A stretch of 64,000 nucleotides of DNA, taken from positions 1,207,176-1,271,175 of the forward strand of contig CM035310.1 of assembly GCA_002900995.3 (NCBI GenBank), read 5' to 3'. The translations under genes were made by a program, and so were the position numbers. Below are positions 10,487 to 22,073 of this stretch, piece after piece; the first letter of the stretch is position 1; the number at the start of each line of letters is the position of its first letter. The DNA comes from Ganoderma boninense (lineage: Eukaryota > Basidiomycota > Agaricomycetes > Polyporales > Polyporaceae). The notes below the pieces were generated by a model. The model was not told the origin of the DNA, did no database searches, and worked only from the letters and a program-made list of their open reading frames with translations.

Positions 10487-13058
10487 TCATAAGAGGTCTG
10501 CTCGCGTGAGGTGATCCCGAAGGATGCCTTCTTCAACTGTAATGGAAAACACCCCCATCAACTATTGTCATCTACGACAACAGCAGCCCATAGAGAAAAA
10601 AGGTAGGGAAAGGAACGAGAGACTTACCGACAGCGAGTGTAATCGCGGTCGCCTTCGTGTCCTGCGAAGTTGGGGTGCATATAGTCAGCGGCTGCGAAGA
10701 CACGCGATGTGGAAGGGGCAAAAACGTACAACAACGGACGTCATATGCACCCTGAACGGTCGGGGTTCAGGCGAGTGCTTCCGCAGGATATCGCGGAAGT
10801 GCTGGGCAAAGTCTGTCAAGCACCCCTCCTTGGTCAGCCACAGCGGCGAGAGCGAGCAGCAACAACTGACATTTCGTCGCATGCGTGACATCGTTCGGCC
10901 GGTCCCCGTAGCTGTGCACAAAGTCCTTGACTTTGACGCCGCTGAGCAGCTTCTGCTCGAGCAGGTCGCACTTGTTCAGGAAGAGCACGATCGACGTCTT
11001 GGCGAGCAGCTTCGAGGACACGACCGCCTTCCAGAGCATGAAGCTGTCCTCGAGCGGTTGATGCGCCGGTCCTCGACGAGCCGCTCGTCGAAGCAGCTGA
11101 TCGGCGCGAGGAAGATGATCGCGTCGCAGTCGTCGAAGTACGGGTACCACGCGATCCGCTGCGTGCGCGACCCGCCCACGTCGTATATGCACCACTCGGA
11201 GCCCGCCGCCGGTCCTACAGGATGGCAAGCCGCCACCGACGAATACGCGTGAGTAAGGCGGGTTGACGCGTGGGCAGCCAGCAGCAGGAGCCCGGGGAAA
11301 GGAAGGTTAATCACCTGAGGTAAACTTGATCTTGTGCTCCTGCACGCCGAGGGTGCGTAGCCGCGCCCTTACGACATCGTCGTCCGACGGCTCGTAATCT
11401 CGTGACGCTATCCTGTCGATGTCGTTCAAGAAGCTGCGAGAAGCGCACCAAAGCAAGTCAGTCAGCACGAACTGCAGCACATGCCCCAGCCCGCGCGGGC
11501 CGCCCCAAGGCAGCAGCAGACCCAAGGTCAGAACTCCAGACTGAGACTGGTACTCACAATCCCGGCGTCGTCTCCATCCGAACGCCCTTCCGGAGCAGCA
11601 GCTCGCGCACCGCGCTGTCCTCCCAGATCGCCTTCATGTCCTCCGCACACCCGACAAGGAGGTCTGCCGTCTCGCGCATCTGCACCTCGCGCTGCTTCTG
11701 CATCGCGCCTTCGCTCGGGTGACGTGCGTGCGGCTGCTTCCAGGTCGTCGATGAGCGCACAAAGAATTCCTGCCTCCTGCCCCCGCCGCCCGTCGCGCTG
11801 AGCAGGGGGGACCCAGGCGGAGACGGCCCGGGGTTGGGGCCGAGCACGTCGCTCATGTCCGCGCCGGCGTGCACCCCAATGCGCATCTCGAGGTCGCGCT
11901 GCAGCGTGCGCAGCGGCGTGAGCCGCAGACGGAGCAGCCGGTGCTTGCCCGACAGGCTGCTCGACGCGGGCGAGTACGGGCGCGTGCCCGGGCTCCCGAC
12001 CATCCCGCTGAGGCCGACGCCCGCAAGGCCGTTCAGGCGCCGCTGGATGTTCACGTTCACCTCGTCGTCCTCGTCGCTGACGTCCGAGTCGGCGGCGGGC
12101 GGCGGGGCCCCGGGCGCGCCCGCGCCCGTGCCGGCCATCTCGTCCGCGAGGACGTCGAGGATGGTGTTGATGCCGCGGACGAGGTTGAGCTGGACGACCA
12201 TGACCCACGACGCGCGCTCCGCCTCCCATTGGTCTTGGCAGTACGTCAGCTGGAAGTCTGCAGAGGGCGAAAAGGGGCGTTGTCAGCGTCGGTGCCAGAG
12301 AGCTCGGATACGGTAGCGTGAGTGCAGTAGTGCAGCGCTAGGGTGGGGCTGGGGCATGTCTGTAGCGCGCTTGGCAAGCCGGCGGTATGGTAAGGCGAAA
12401 AATCAGGGGCGCGCCAAGACGATAGCGACACGACCACAAGCCCGACGTTGCGCGCATGCGCGAGTGGGTCCCTGTGTGGATGCTCTCTGGACGCAGGAAT
12501 GCGGGGCACTGGACGGCGGGATGTGGATGTATGCGTGGGTGGACGAGATGGTGCGTCGGGAGGTGTAAGCGCCGAGAGAAAACGCTCCCACATAACCCTC
12601 CCTGTGCAAGAAACTACGTTCCCGACAACCGACCAGCCCAGCTGATCCCCACCAAGGACACAGAACATCGTCCAGCAGAGAGGAAACGGAAGCAAAAAAC
12701 CAATCGCATCAAAATGTGCATGGGGACGTACTTTTTAGCGTAGTGGATTTTCCTGGATGGGCATGACAAATTATGCACGTTAGACAGCCATGTCGCCAAC
12801 AGACCAATAAGAGCAGTCATAGGGCCACGAAGGAGACGTACCACTTTCACTTTGGCCGAGGAGGAGGACTTTGACGGGTCTGTTCTTCTTGAGCGCTGCG
12901 CGCTCGAGCTTGAGCTGCTCATCGATTTTGTCACTTATCTGGCGGGCCTCGGCCTCGATGCGGATGCGAACGTCTCTCTCCTCAGGCGTCTCGTTTGGTG
13001 GGGGCGCGAGGACGCGAGAGAGGGGGTCCTCGTCGGTGGCGCGCTTGTTTGCTCCCAT
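10487..13058 (-). CDS. heterotrimeric G-protein alpha subunit, divergent fungal class
   Basis: GTP-binding signal transducer at the plasma membrane. Exon 1 (12842-13058) starts MGANKRATDEDPLSRV and ends in the P-loop VKVLLLGQSESG; a 21-base exon (12732-12752) supplies KSTTLK; exon 3 begins NFQLTYCQDQWEAERASWVM. The helical domain carries a long low-complexity insertion (GAPPPAADSDVSDEDDEVN to about GGGGRRQEFFVRS). Further exons give LRTLGVQEHKIKFTSG, switch II as YDVGGSRTQRIAWYPYFDD, APISCFDERLVEDRRIN, LFLNKCDLLEQKL (NKxD), DFVHSYGDRPND, RDILRKHSPEPRPFRVHMTS and the tail VEEGILRDHLTRADLL-stop at 10487-10489. Exons 5' and 3' of about 11058 are in different frames: one C is missing in AACCGC-TCGAGG (INRLEDSF expected). 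A Gly-2 myristoylation site is present. The length exceeds a canonical 350-residue G-alpha because of the insertion. Confidence 0.9.
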
Positions 13059-16000
13059 TGTAGGGGTGCGGAGTGGAGGGCGGGGGTGCCTGGGTCCTGG
13101 GACGTGTCTGTGGGTGGCGAGGGGACAAACAGAGGAGGGAGAGATTGGCGTTGGCGAGGGTGGCCGGCTTTAGACGATCTGCGGGGAGGGGGTTGCCGAG
13201 GAAGGCGAGGCAGAGCGTTCTGGCTCCCACGGGACGCAGACACGAGTGAGGTCAAGGTGCGAGAGAGGCTGGGAGAAGGGGGCGTGGGACGGGCTCTGGC
13301 GGCGGCGACGGCGGAGAGACGGAGGCAGCGCGAGGACAAGGACAGGGAGAACGAAGCGCAGAGAGGGTCGTGCAGGAGAGCGTAACACCGATCGAGAGAA
13401 AGTGGCAGCGAGGGTTGGCGATGGAATAAGTAGCAGGTGGAATAAGTACCTGTTGAACCCCCATTCCGATCGAGCGCCCGGCCTCTCCTTCCGGCCGTGG
13501 CGGTGTGGCTCCCGCGAACACTAATATGCACCTCCTAACCCTCCCGCCAATCCCCATCAGCCGTCGTATCCGTTTATGCGAATACCTCTCGTGTGGCTGG
13601 GCACACCCACAGATACTCAACACATTGCTGGATACTCGCTGGATACTGGACATGGACGTCGGACGACGAACAGCGAGCGAGCGGGAGGCCGCCGCGGCGC
13701 ACGATAGCCGTGGCATCCGGATCTCCGCCACTCCGCCCGGATGTCTGAGGAGCTCGCTTGCCCTGGGCGGATACCATCGACCCCGATCAGGGAACTCGTT
13801 TCGCGTGTCCGATGCCTCTTCCGGCAAACAAACTCAGACATTGCTCGCTCCCTTCCATCTGCCACCACTTTGCCACTCCTCTCCGAGTCCCCGCTCTCTC
13901 CGTCCGTCGTCCGAGTCGCCGGACCAGCATTCCCTCCTCAAACTAAAACTATAGAGGCCCCGGGATATCTGGATAATCCTCTGAACCACTGACACCCCGC
14001 CTGTCCACGTCCTACTAAGTAGCTCAGAGGCCTGCCAGTACGCCTGCTTACTACGATCCTACATGCCTGCTAATACGATTTCCCTCCCCTATCAACGCGC
14101 GCACTTGGGTCCACGATACGTGTTAATCGCGACCTGTCGCACGTCACCCCGTCTCGTGTTCCCAGCTGCCAGTCCTTTTGCGGCCGCGGGGTGTGGCCAG
14201 GCTAGGTTCGGAGCCAGGCCACAGACAGTGCGTGGTCTGCGTTCCAGAAATGCTTCCGACGCCCAACCGACGCCCATTTTCAGCCATTTTCACTTTCGAC
14301 GCTAGCGGCAGCTGCCACCCAGGAATTCAGATTCCGCGGCCCAGCTGGATATCCCCGAGGCTCGCACAGTCTCGTTGCCGCCAGTCACCAGTCAGCACGA
14401 AGTGCAAGTATAGCTTGGTACAGTATCCCGGTGCTTACTTAGTGCTCGAAGGCCGGTCGCCGAGTCTCGCCCGCCCTCGTCCTCTGCTTAAACAGCTAAA
14501 CTTCTCCGCCCTCGATCTCAATGTTTGTTCGGGGGCGGCAGGTTTGCCAGAACGACCTGTCAACGTTTGCGTCTATATCTACGTCTGCAACCTTTTGCCA
14601 CATAGCTAACCATTGAGGACACTAGGACCAATTAATCCGGGTGAAGGTTATCGAGAAACTGGGCTTGGGCTACGGACGTCCACTGAACGTTCACCAAGAT
14701 AAATGGACCCCATCGCGGCGCCGTTTCCAGCAAGGCCCAGTGACGAGCGCACGTCGCCCAATCGAATATGGAAGCCGCCATGAATTGGGGTCCGCAATCG
14801 CGGGGCCCAGTGAGCCGTTTAACTTGGCCCAGATCGTCACGATGTCCTGGGTACGTGCGGTTGAATAATACACGTGCTACAACGCCTCACAAGCCGGCGG
14901 CGACGAGGACCTTGTGCGCGATATACGTACACCAGCTTCTTAGTGTGCGGCTCGGGAGTCAAAATCAAGCTCTCGCTCCAGACCAGGATCCCTGGCAACT
15001 CAATTTCGCGCGTTGCGGGTTAGCTTCGACCGGGTCTGTACGGCCCCCGATGCTCGTGGCTCCGCAACGTTCTCGAAAGTGGCGTCGGTCAGATCTAGCA
15101 ACAGAGAGGCAACTCAACCCGTCGGAGAGTAGGCCCCCGGGGAAGGGGGGGGGAGAGCAAATGGTGCGGAAGCTCGGCTCCCCGCTGAATCACCCTTGCT
15201 TACCCCAGTCACTCGTCCATGCCCGTATACTGACTGATCGAAGTACTTATCCGTTCAGGACAAATCACAGAATCGGGAGCACGTGCGTCCTCCGTATCTG
15301 TATCTAGGACTGTATCATCGATTGGCACGAAACAAGAGAAGAGAACGGCTCGAGGAAGGCCATGGCCAGCTCTCCTACAATGCGAATGCGAACAGGAGGC
15401 CGATATCCCCCCACCTGCCCCCCGCCGGCGGGATTCTCTCTCGGCGACTTCCACTCGACCCTGCCTTCGCTAGCTCAAAAATACCCGACAACCGACAACC
15501 GACAACCGACCGGCCCCGAGCTGCAACAGCCACATGTGTACAAGTACACACCGCGACGCGTACGGTCGTTGCCAACGCGTCAGCTCCGCGGCCCCCCAAC
15601 GGCGATAGCGGCTCTCGGTCCCTTTGGGGTCTGGACTCGGGCTGCGTGTGTGGTGTGTGAGCACTTACTGTGCACACATACATCGCCAAAAGCCAGTTTG
15701 AGCGAATTTCAAGTTCGACTGGAAGACGAGGGCTCTTCTGGGCCCCAAATTCTGTATACTCAGCTCACATACTTACACGCCAATTATCAGGTTCTGATGG
15801 GGAGTGCCTGCCTCGTCCCCGACGACCGCTAACCAGCAACCGAGAGGCTCAGGCTAATAACCCCGCACCGCAACTGCACCGCACCGATCGACCTGAAGCC
15901 CGCCTGGAACGTCGGGCCCCGCGAAACCGTCGCGAAACTTGAAATTGAAAGGGCAGCTCGGACACAGGACAAGGGACGACAACGACGGCTGCGAGCACGA

Positions 16001-16370
16001 AGCTCGTGCAAACAGGCACATACATACGCGTGCGTGTCACTGTCTGGAGACCGGTGGAGACCGCAGAGCGCGCCGATCCGCATCCATATTAACCAGGCGC
16101 AGCGAGCACGAAGCGGCGCAACGTATACAAATACATACTCGTACACTACTACGTACGTCAAGCCCACGCTCAGAATACAGTGGTATACTACACGTCGAAG
16201 GCGGGTCAACCCGCCGCAATACGGATAAAGCAAAAAAGAAAAAGAAAACAGAGGGAAGACATAAGGAGTCATGACCCCCAGGGGGTGCCAGCGGAAGAGC
16301 GTAACGTAACCACGACGAGAACAGGGAGCGGGAAACGCACCCCCGACCCAAACCCTCACCTTACATACCC
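13059..16370. other. intergenic, no gene seen
   Basis: About 3.3 kb between the start of the G-alpha gene and the end of the bHLH gene. It must include the G-alpha promoter near 13059-13500. Open frames are short, overlapping and unrecognised. A CCGACAA heptamer is repeated about three and a half times at 15485-15510. Confidence 0.45.
15485..15510. repeat. CCGACAA heptamer tandem repeat
   Basis: Three full CCGACAA units followed by a partial one. It lies in intergenic DNA. Confidence 0.85.
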
Positions 16371-18266
16371 TCAATCTGTGCGTGGCCGCTTCGACCTGTC
16401 CTCGCCGTCGACCTGCTCCTCGCCCTTCTCGTCCTCATCCTCCCGATCTCGTTTTCCGTTCCCCTTCGCCCCCGCGGCGCCCTCCGCGCTCGCATTCGCA
16501 GCAGCCGTCGGGCTCCCACTCCCACTGCCCGCGGCCCCGCTCCCGTTCCCCGCGGCGCCGTGCCCGCGGAGGAGCTCGAGCTCGGCCTCGGCGCGCTGGC
16601 GCGCGACGCGCTCCTCGTCCCACATCCTGCGCATCTCCTCGAGCTGCGCCTGGAGGTCGCCCATGGCCTGGTCCATGAGGAGCTTCTCGAGCGTCCACTT
16701 CTCGATGTTGCGCGCCTCGTTCTCCTTGAGGTGGTGGATGTACTGCACCGCGCGCGAGAGGATCGCGCCCTTGGCCTTCTCGCCCGACCCGTTCGGCACG
16801 ATCCGCCCGAGCTCGTTGATGCCCTCGTTGATGTTCCCGCGCCGCCGGCGCTCGACTTCTTTCTGTGCGTGGGTGAGTGTCAGTCGAGGGGATAGGACGG
16901 GGATGGGGATGGGATGAAAGACGATGGACGAGGACAATACGGAAGGAGGGACGGCGGAAATGACGTGTTAGCGTGGGTACGGAAGGAGGGTCGGTGGAAG
17001 TAGTCGAGGAAGTCGGGTGATGAAGGGCGCGAAGCTTCATGATGAGACAGCGGGAGAAGGGATGCGAGCACCTCCATTCAATGTACGTGCAAAGAAGAGG
17101 GAAAGAGGGTTCAGGAACGAGATGGAGTGAGAGAGACGCACATGGTTATCCTTCCGTATCCGCGCCCATTCGTCGTTCGTCATCGTCGGATTCCTCCCAC
17201 CGCGTCTTCCTGTCTTCGTTGGCGCAGGCTTGTCCCCCTCCCCTCCGCTGCCCTCACCTCCACCTGCACTCAGGCTGTCGTCATCGGGCGGCGGAGGCGG
17301 AGGCGCTTGGTGCGCCGTGGCTTGCAGGGCGCTCGCAATGGCGGAGAGCTCGCCGAGGTTTGGTGGGCCGCGCGGATGCGAGGAGGGGCCGGGCTCGCCA
17401 GGCATGGGTTGAATGGGGGGCTGGTTTGGGTGCATGCCATGTGGGGGGAACTGGCCCGGGTGGCCCCCAGGCATAAATGCGCCCTGGGCGAGGTGCGAGA
17501 GCGCCTCTGCCGCGGCCGAGTCTTTCATGTCTCCCTAACGGCAACACACTGTGTTAGGACTCCGGGTACAACGACGGCATGTGCACGGATACGAATACGG
17601 ATACAAGGCGCGCTACGATGCAGATCAGACGCAGGCGCGGAAACCATAAACCACAACGCAGGCAGTCAGATTAGAGTACACAAAGCCGCCGACATCCTGG
17701 CCCAGGATAGCACAGGTCCCGGGCGAAGCCCCGCGTCGCACCGCACAGGGCGCCGACGGGCCCGATGGTCTGCGTGCTGCGGATTGCAGCAGCGCGAGCG
17801 TAGCCAGAGAAGCGCAGTGGATATGAACGTCTGCACTCTGCCATGGGCTAAGAAGCCAAAGCCGAGCCCGAGCCTATCGCGCCTTAGCAGATGGCTCATG
17901 TCCGAGGACGGATGCGTACATGCGCCCGCGATCACCGCGACGAACGTGACCGATGCCCTCGATCACGTGGGGAGCGTGTCCGGCGGATCCGCGCGGGGCG
18001 GGGAATGGATGCGCGGCGGGGGGCGCGGGTCGGGATGAGACGCGATCGGGGGTGAAACAGGAGGGACGTACCCTGTTGAGGAGGTCCGGGATGTGCTTGA
18101 GGATCGCGGCGAGCTGGTCCGGGCTCATGCTGGCGAGGACATTGCCTGCGAGATTGGGCTGCGGCGCCCCGGGGGCGGGTGGCTGGCCGCCAGGGGGTTG
18201 TTGGTTGGCGGGACCGGAGGGCGGGAATTGGAGGGCGGGGTCGTGGGCAGGCTGTGTAGATGCCAT
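16371..18266 (-). CDS. CBF1: Cbf1-type bHLH transcription factor
   Basis: Three exons with consistent phase-0 splice sites: 18072-18266 (65 codons, start MASTQPAHDP, end KHIPDLLNR), 17142-17534 (GDMKDSAAAEALSHL to ARIRKDNH) and 16371-16862 (KEVERRRRGN to KRPRTD-stop). The basic region and helix-loop-helix read KEVERRRRGNINEGINELGR, then SGEKAKGAILSRAVQYIHHL, followed by NEARNIEKWTLEKLLMDQ. That last stretch is diagnostic of Cbf1/CPF1, the E-box (CACGTG) binder that in yeasts acts in sulfur metabolism and at centromeres. The Glu in KEVERRRR is the base-contacting residue. The N-terminal half is Pro/Gln/Gly-rich; an Ala/Gly linker and acidic tail follow. Intron 1 (17535-18071, 537 bases) is unusually long for this genome and holds a perfect ATCACGTG site. 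I see no frame break. Confidence 0.9.
17962..17969. promoter_or_regulatory. CACGTG (CDEI-like) site in intron 1 of CBF1
   Basis: ATCACGTG matches the RTCACRTG consensus known for yeast Cbf1. It lies inside the long first intron of the gene that encodes the Cbf1-like factor. Function is inferred from the motif only. Confidence 0.35.
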
Positions 18267-19468
18267 CGCTTCTCGGAATACTTATGAGATGTCGGAACAG
18301 GTGTTGAGGAGGGATTGGCGATGCTGCCGTCGGACCGTTGGGGATGAGTGCGCTCGAGGCCTCTCAGTCAAGATTTATTATGTGCGTCGTCTCGGGTGGC
18401 GGGAGAGACTCGCTGCTCGATGGAGGACGCGGGGAGCTCGGAGGGAAAGCAGGGGGCGAGTTGATCACGGGGGAGGGAAACGGGGTCACGTCTTGGTCAC
18501 GAGGCCCAATATATATCCTTCACGTGAGAAGCGCCACAAACAGATCAAAAGTTATCCAAACACAACCATCCTCTGCGCACGGGCCATTAAGCACCGGCCC
18601 GACGTCCCTGCCACCACTCTGCGACTCACCGCGTTTGCCCTCTCCTCACCAACGCTGCGCACAGCGGGCCAATCCCATCCTCGTCGACTATATATCCTGT
18701 ACTGCCTCCAAAAACGAAGAAAACGAGAGCTAGAGACTTCACCCAATTGCTAGAGCTTACTTCCACCGAAGCGATCCGCGAAGATAACGTCATGGAGCTG
18801 CGCAAGCGACTGGGCATGCGTTTCTCGCACGCCGGAAGTCGGACGAGTAGAAAGAGGGTGAGGAGAACAGGACAGCCGCGAAGCCAGAGTGAAAGGGATG
18901 GAAGGAGTTGAGAGCGCTGGTGAGCCCGCAGTTTTGAGTTGCGGAGGCACTCCGCTGTGCTGCATGGTGTAGGCAACACTGGGCCCACGACCGAGGTCCG
19001 TGACCCGGAGACAGAATGCCCACGACCGTCACCGACGGACGCAGTGTTCCGGAACGGGCTCTATGTAAACCTCACCAAACGCGCTGCTCCATTTGGCTCC
19101 ATCGTCCACTCGCTGTTGCCCACCTACATATGGCATGCCAGTAAGCTCATAAGCTTTGCTTGACCTGTCTATTATCGCCCTGCCTCGTGTGCGGGGTTAG
19201 GCTCGTCAGAAGATTTCAAGAAGCACGTTTTGTTCCATATTCGTCGATATGCTCCATTCTCAGCAGTACCTCGCTGCGCCCAGACGCTAGCTGCGCTTTT
19301 TCGAGGGTATATAGCTCTCGCAGCTATCCCATTTCAGCGTCCCGAACTCGTCCTGCTCTCTCGTACCCCTTCAGGTTCCACCTATCACGAATCTTAAGTC
19401 CGTCTGACGAGCCTTGACGAGTCCTTGACCATCCTTCGCGCTCTCGAAACACCTCCCATTATCACGGA
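18267..19468. other. divergent intergenic region between CBF1 and GH16-1
   Basis: No supported gene. It holds both promoters. The palindrome TCACGTGA lies at 18520-18527, about 255 bases upstream of the CBF1 start. A TATA box serving GH16-1 is at 19308-19313. The + strand at about 18725-18830 reads plausibly as protein (ELTSTEAIREDNVMELRKRL) but has no start or splice context, so I do not call it. Confidence 0.5.
19308..19313 (+). promoter_or_regulatory. TATA box of GH16-1
   Basis: TATATA within GGGTATATAGCTC, about 155 bases upstream of the ATG at 19469, with pyrimidine-rich sequence between. The same box is seen in the corrupted copy at about 50080. Confidence 0.5.
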
Positions 19469-20737
19469 ATGCATCTGGCTCCACACCTTGCAGCAGCTTT
19501 CTTGATCCCGTTACCTCATGTGCTCGCAGCGTACGACCTCGTGCGCGAGTACTCCGGGTCCAGTTTCTTCTCGGGATGGGATTTTTACGGAAACTACGAC
19601 AACTTGACGAACGGTGAGTCCTTCTTCACATCCTGCATAGACCGGTCGGGTGAGTTCAAAATCGTCCTATGGTGCAGGGGATGTCAACTGGGTGACCCAG
19701 GCAAATGCGACACAGTCGAAGCTGGCGTACGTCGACGATTCCGGGCACGCCATCATCAAGGTGGATAACACGACTGTTGTTCCGTACAATTACAAGCGCG
19801 ACACGGTGCGTCCTCCACTTTTTGTTTTGACATTGCGTCATCGTGCGCAGCCCCCGTTATCTCAAGCGGCGCCACCGGCGGCTCGCTCTACTGTCTGCGT
19901 GCAAAATGAACTGACGTGGCCCACTTTCCGTCGCATATATCCAATTTCCAGGTCCGGATCACCACCACGGACTATTTCGCGGTGGGCTCGGTCATCGTGT
20001 TCGACGCGAACCACCTGCCGTATGGCTGTTCCGTACGTAAACGTCCCTCCCCATCGCCAGAATAGGGTGCCTCAGCCCGACATGCTTATGCCTCGTTTTG
20101 CACGCGCGAAATGACATCGACAGGTATGGCCGGCATTTTGGACAAAGGGCGAGAACTGGCCCATTGGGGGCGAGATCGACATCATCGAGGGCGTCAACCT
20201 CATGAATCACAACCAGATGGCGCTGCACGCCGAGTCGGGGTGCACGCAAGCTACGAGTGTCACGCAGAGTGGGACCACGGGCGGCACGAACTGCACGGAC
20301 GGCTCGGGGTGCACCGTTGCGGAGAACCAGTCGAATAGCTATGGCGAAGGCTTTGCGAACGCCGGCGGAGGAGTATGGGCGACGCAGTTTGACGAGTCGG
20401 GTATCTAGTACGTGCACCGCCTTCCGTTCTGCTGGAGGGATTGGAATCCAGAGACTGACGGCGAACTGGTTATTAACAGTATCTGGTTTTGGAGCGTGAG
20501 CTTTTGTGACCACCCTCCCCCTGAGATTTACATTACTTAACTCATTCATGGCAGAGATCAAGCGTGCCGAGTTCGGTGTCCAGCGCGTCGAGCAGCATCG
20601 ACACCTCCTCATGGGGCACGCCCTCGGCATCATACCCCACCTCGTCGTGCAACATCTCCGAGTTCTTCACGCCCCAGCAGCTCGTAATCGACATCACCCT
20701 CTGCGGCGACTGGTGCGTCCTCCCTTCCTTCTCTCTT

Positions 20738-20798
<61 letters not shown>

Positions 20799-21172
20799 TC
20801 TCTAACACCTACCTCATGTTCCAGGGCGGGCGTCGCGAGCGTGTACCAGGCGACGTGCGGGGGCGACGGCTCCGCGACGGCGTGCTACCTCGACAACGTC
20901 ATCAACAACGGCACGAACTACACCTACGCCTACTTCGACATCAACTACGTCAAGGTCTTCTCCCTCGCCGACGGCGTCCTCGTCCCCTCCACCTCGGCCG
21001 GCTCCACCATCCTCGTCACCCAGACCGAGGTCCACGGGCGGCAGCAGCGCGTCTGCGACCGGCGAGAGCGGGGGCAACGCCGCGGCGCCGGCGAGTGGTG
21101 GTCGGCGCGGGCTCGTATGTCGCGGCCGTCGGCGCGACGGTGCTCGCTGCGGCGTCTTGGATGCTTCTGTAG
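19469..21172 (+). CDS. secreted GH16 endo-1,3(4)-beta-glucanase, GPI-anchored (copy 1)
   Basis: Start MHLAPHLAAAFLIPLPHVLA is a signal peptide, followed by AYDLVREYSGSSFFSGWDFY, the fungal laminarinase-like start. Later exons give GDVNWVTQANATQSKLAYVD, ITTTDYFAVGSVIVFDANHL, YGCSVWPAFWTKGENWPIGG, the catalytic EIDIIEGVN (nucleophile E, acid/base E in ExDxxE), NHNQMALHAESGCTQA, EFFTPQQLVIDITLCGDW and CYLDNVINNGTNYTYAYFDI. The C-terminus SYVAAVGATVLAAASWMLL is a GPI-attachment tail. It would hydrolyse wall or plant beta-1,3/1,4-glucan at the cell surface. The Ser/Gly/Ala linker before the tail (SSASATGESGGNAAAPASGG) is out of frame with both sides (about 21036-21041 and 21095-21105), probably base errors. 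One intron holds a TC/AC microsatellite. The closest relatives visible are the two tandem copies at 42.7-47.3 kb. Confidence 0.9.
20742..20798. repeat. compound (TC)n(AC)n microsatellite in a GH16-1 intron
   Basis: About 19 TC units run into about nine AC units between the exons ending CGDW and starting AGVASVYQ. The tract may serve as the pyrimidine-rich part of that intron. It is lost in the corrupted copy (about 51590). Confidence 0.9.
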
Positions 21173-21456
21173 GCTGGTCGCAGGGATAGACTTGGACTCT
21201 TGGTTGGGGGGCGTGCTTTACGCGCTTGGACCCGCCGTGACGTCGTCCTGCTTTGTGCTGTGCTAACTACGGGTTGCGAACTCACATGGACATACTACCG
21301 GACATGCTTGCTACTGTAGTACTTTTTCCTCCACATCTTTACTACTGCAATCCAACACAACGTCTTGGGTTACATGCCTTGAGCGCATCTTTGGCCAAGG
21401 ATGGTTTGGTCGGCCGAGGTCAAAGCTGGCATAACGGGAGGGCGCCGACATCGCAT
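21173..21456. other. spacer between GH16-1 and tRNA-Ala
   Basis: 3' UTR of GH16-1 and short spacer; nothing else seen. Confidence 0.5.
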
Positions 21457-21555
21457 GGGCATGTGGTGTAGTTGGTTATCACGCTCGCTTAGCATGATGG
21501 TGCTGTCCCATCCTGCATGTGCGAGAGGGGTCCGGTTCGATCCCGGACATGTCCA
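21457..21555 (+). tRNA. tRNA-Ala (anticodon AGC) with intron
   Basis: Acceptor GGGCATG (21457-21463) pairs with CATGTCC (21548-21554), including the G3-U70 wobble that marks alanine tRNAs; the discriminator is A at 21555. The D-arm is GTGTAGTTGGTTATCAC, the anticodon stem CTCGC/GCGAG, the loop TTAGCA with anticodon AGC at 21491-21493, the T-arm TCCGG-TTCGATC-CCGGA. An intron of about 25 bases (about 21495-21519) follows the base 3' of the anticodon, the usual eukaryotic place. CCA is not encoded. A broken copy is at 52286-52370. Confidence 0.93.
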
Positions 21556-22073
21556 TCATCCTCCCAGTGGTACGGTGCCTTTTGCACCAGTTTCTTCCAC
21601 TGAGCAGCCCCCTGCACACTAGTAAGTTTGCACTGGCACCAGTGTAATTATTGCTCCGGGCCAGCTCAACCTCAGGTTCCCTGGGGATTTGTGCATGGGT
21701 TTTGATTTGAGTTGGGCCTGAGCCTTCGAGATTCCATGCTAGCAGGTAGCAATGTGTGTATCGACATTTACTGTGGGCCGCGGAGTACTAGTGCTCGCTC
21801 ATGACTGTAAAAGTATCACGGCATCATGCTGGTGCAAGTATACAGCATAAAAGCGAATTGAGCCATGCTACATGGTGCACGTATGCAGTAATAAAAGCAG
21901 CTCGAACTAAAGCGCGCGAATGTAGAGGTAAAATATAAACCACCACAGGTTCCGGAACGGCCAAGGGACAGCGGTGGAGTCCGGCCACTAATATTCCTTC
22001 CAGCACTTACGACGAAGGCAGCCTCGCTCTCGGCGAGAACGGCGAGCCCAAATCCGACGACGACGACGCGGAC
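21556..22073. other. intergenic, 3' side of DUF6533 gene
   Basis: About 500 bases with no gene. It must contain the 3' UTR of the minus-strand DUF6533 gene. Nothing else is recognised. Confidence 0.5.

Noticed and set aside
18725..18860. Protein-like + strand reading ELTSTEAIREDNVMELRKRL
   Set aside because: No start codon, splice sites or family match; may be chance or a fragment.
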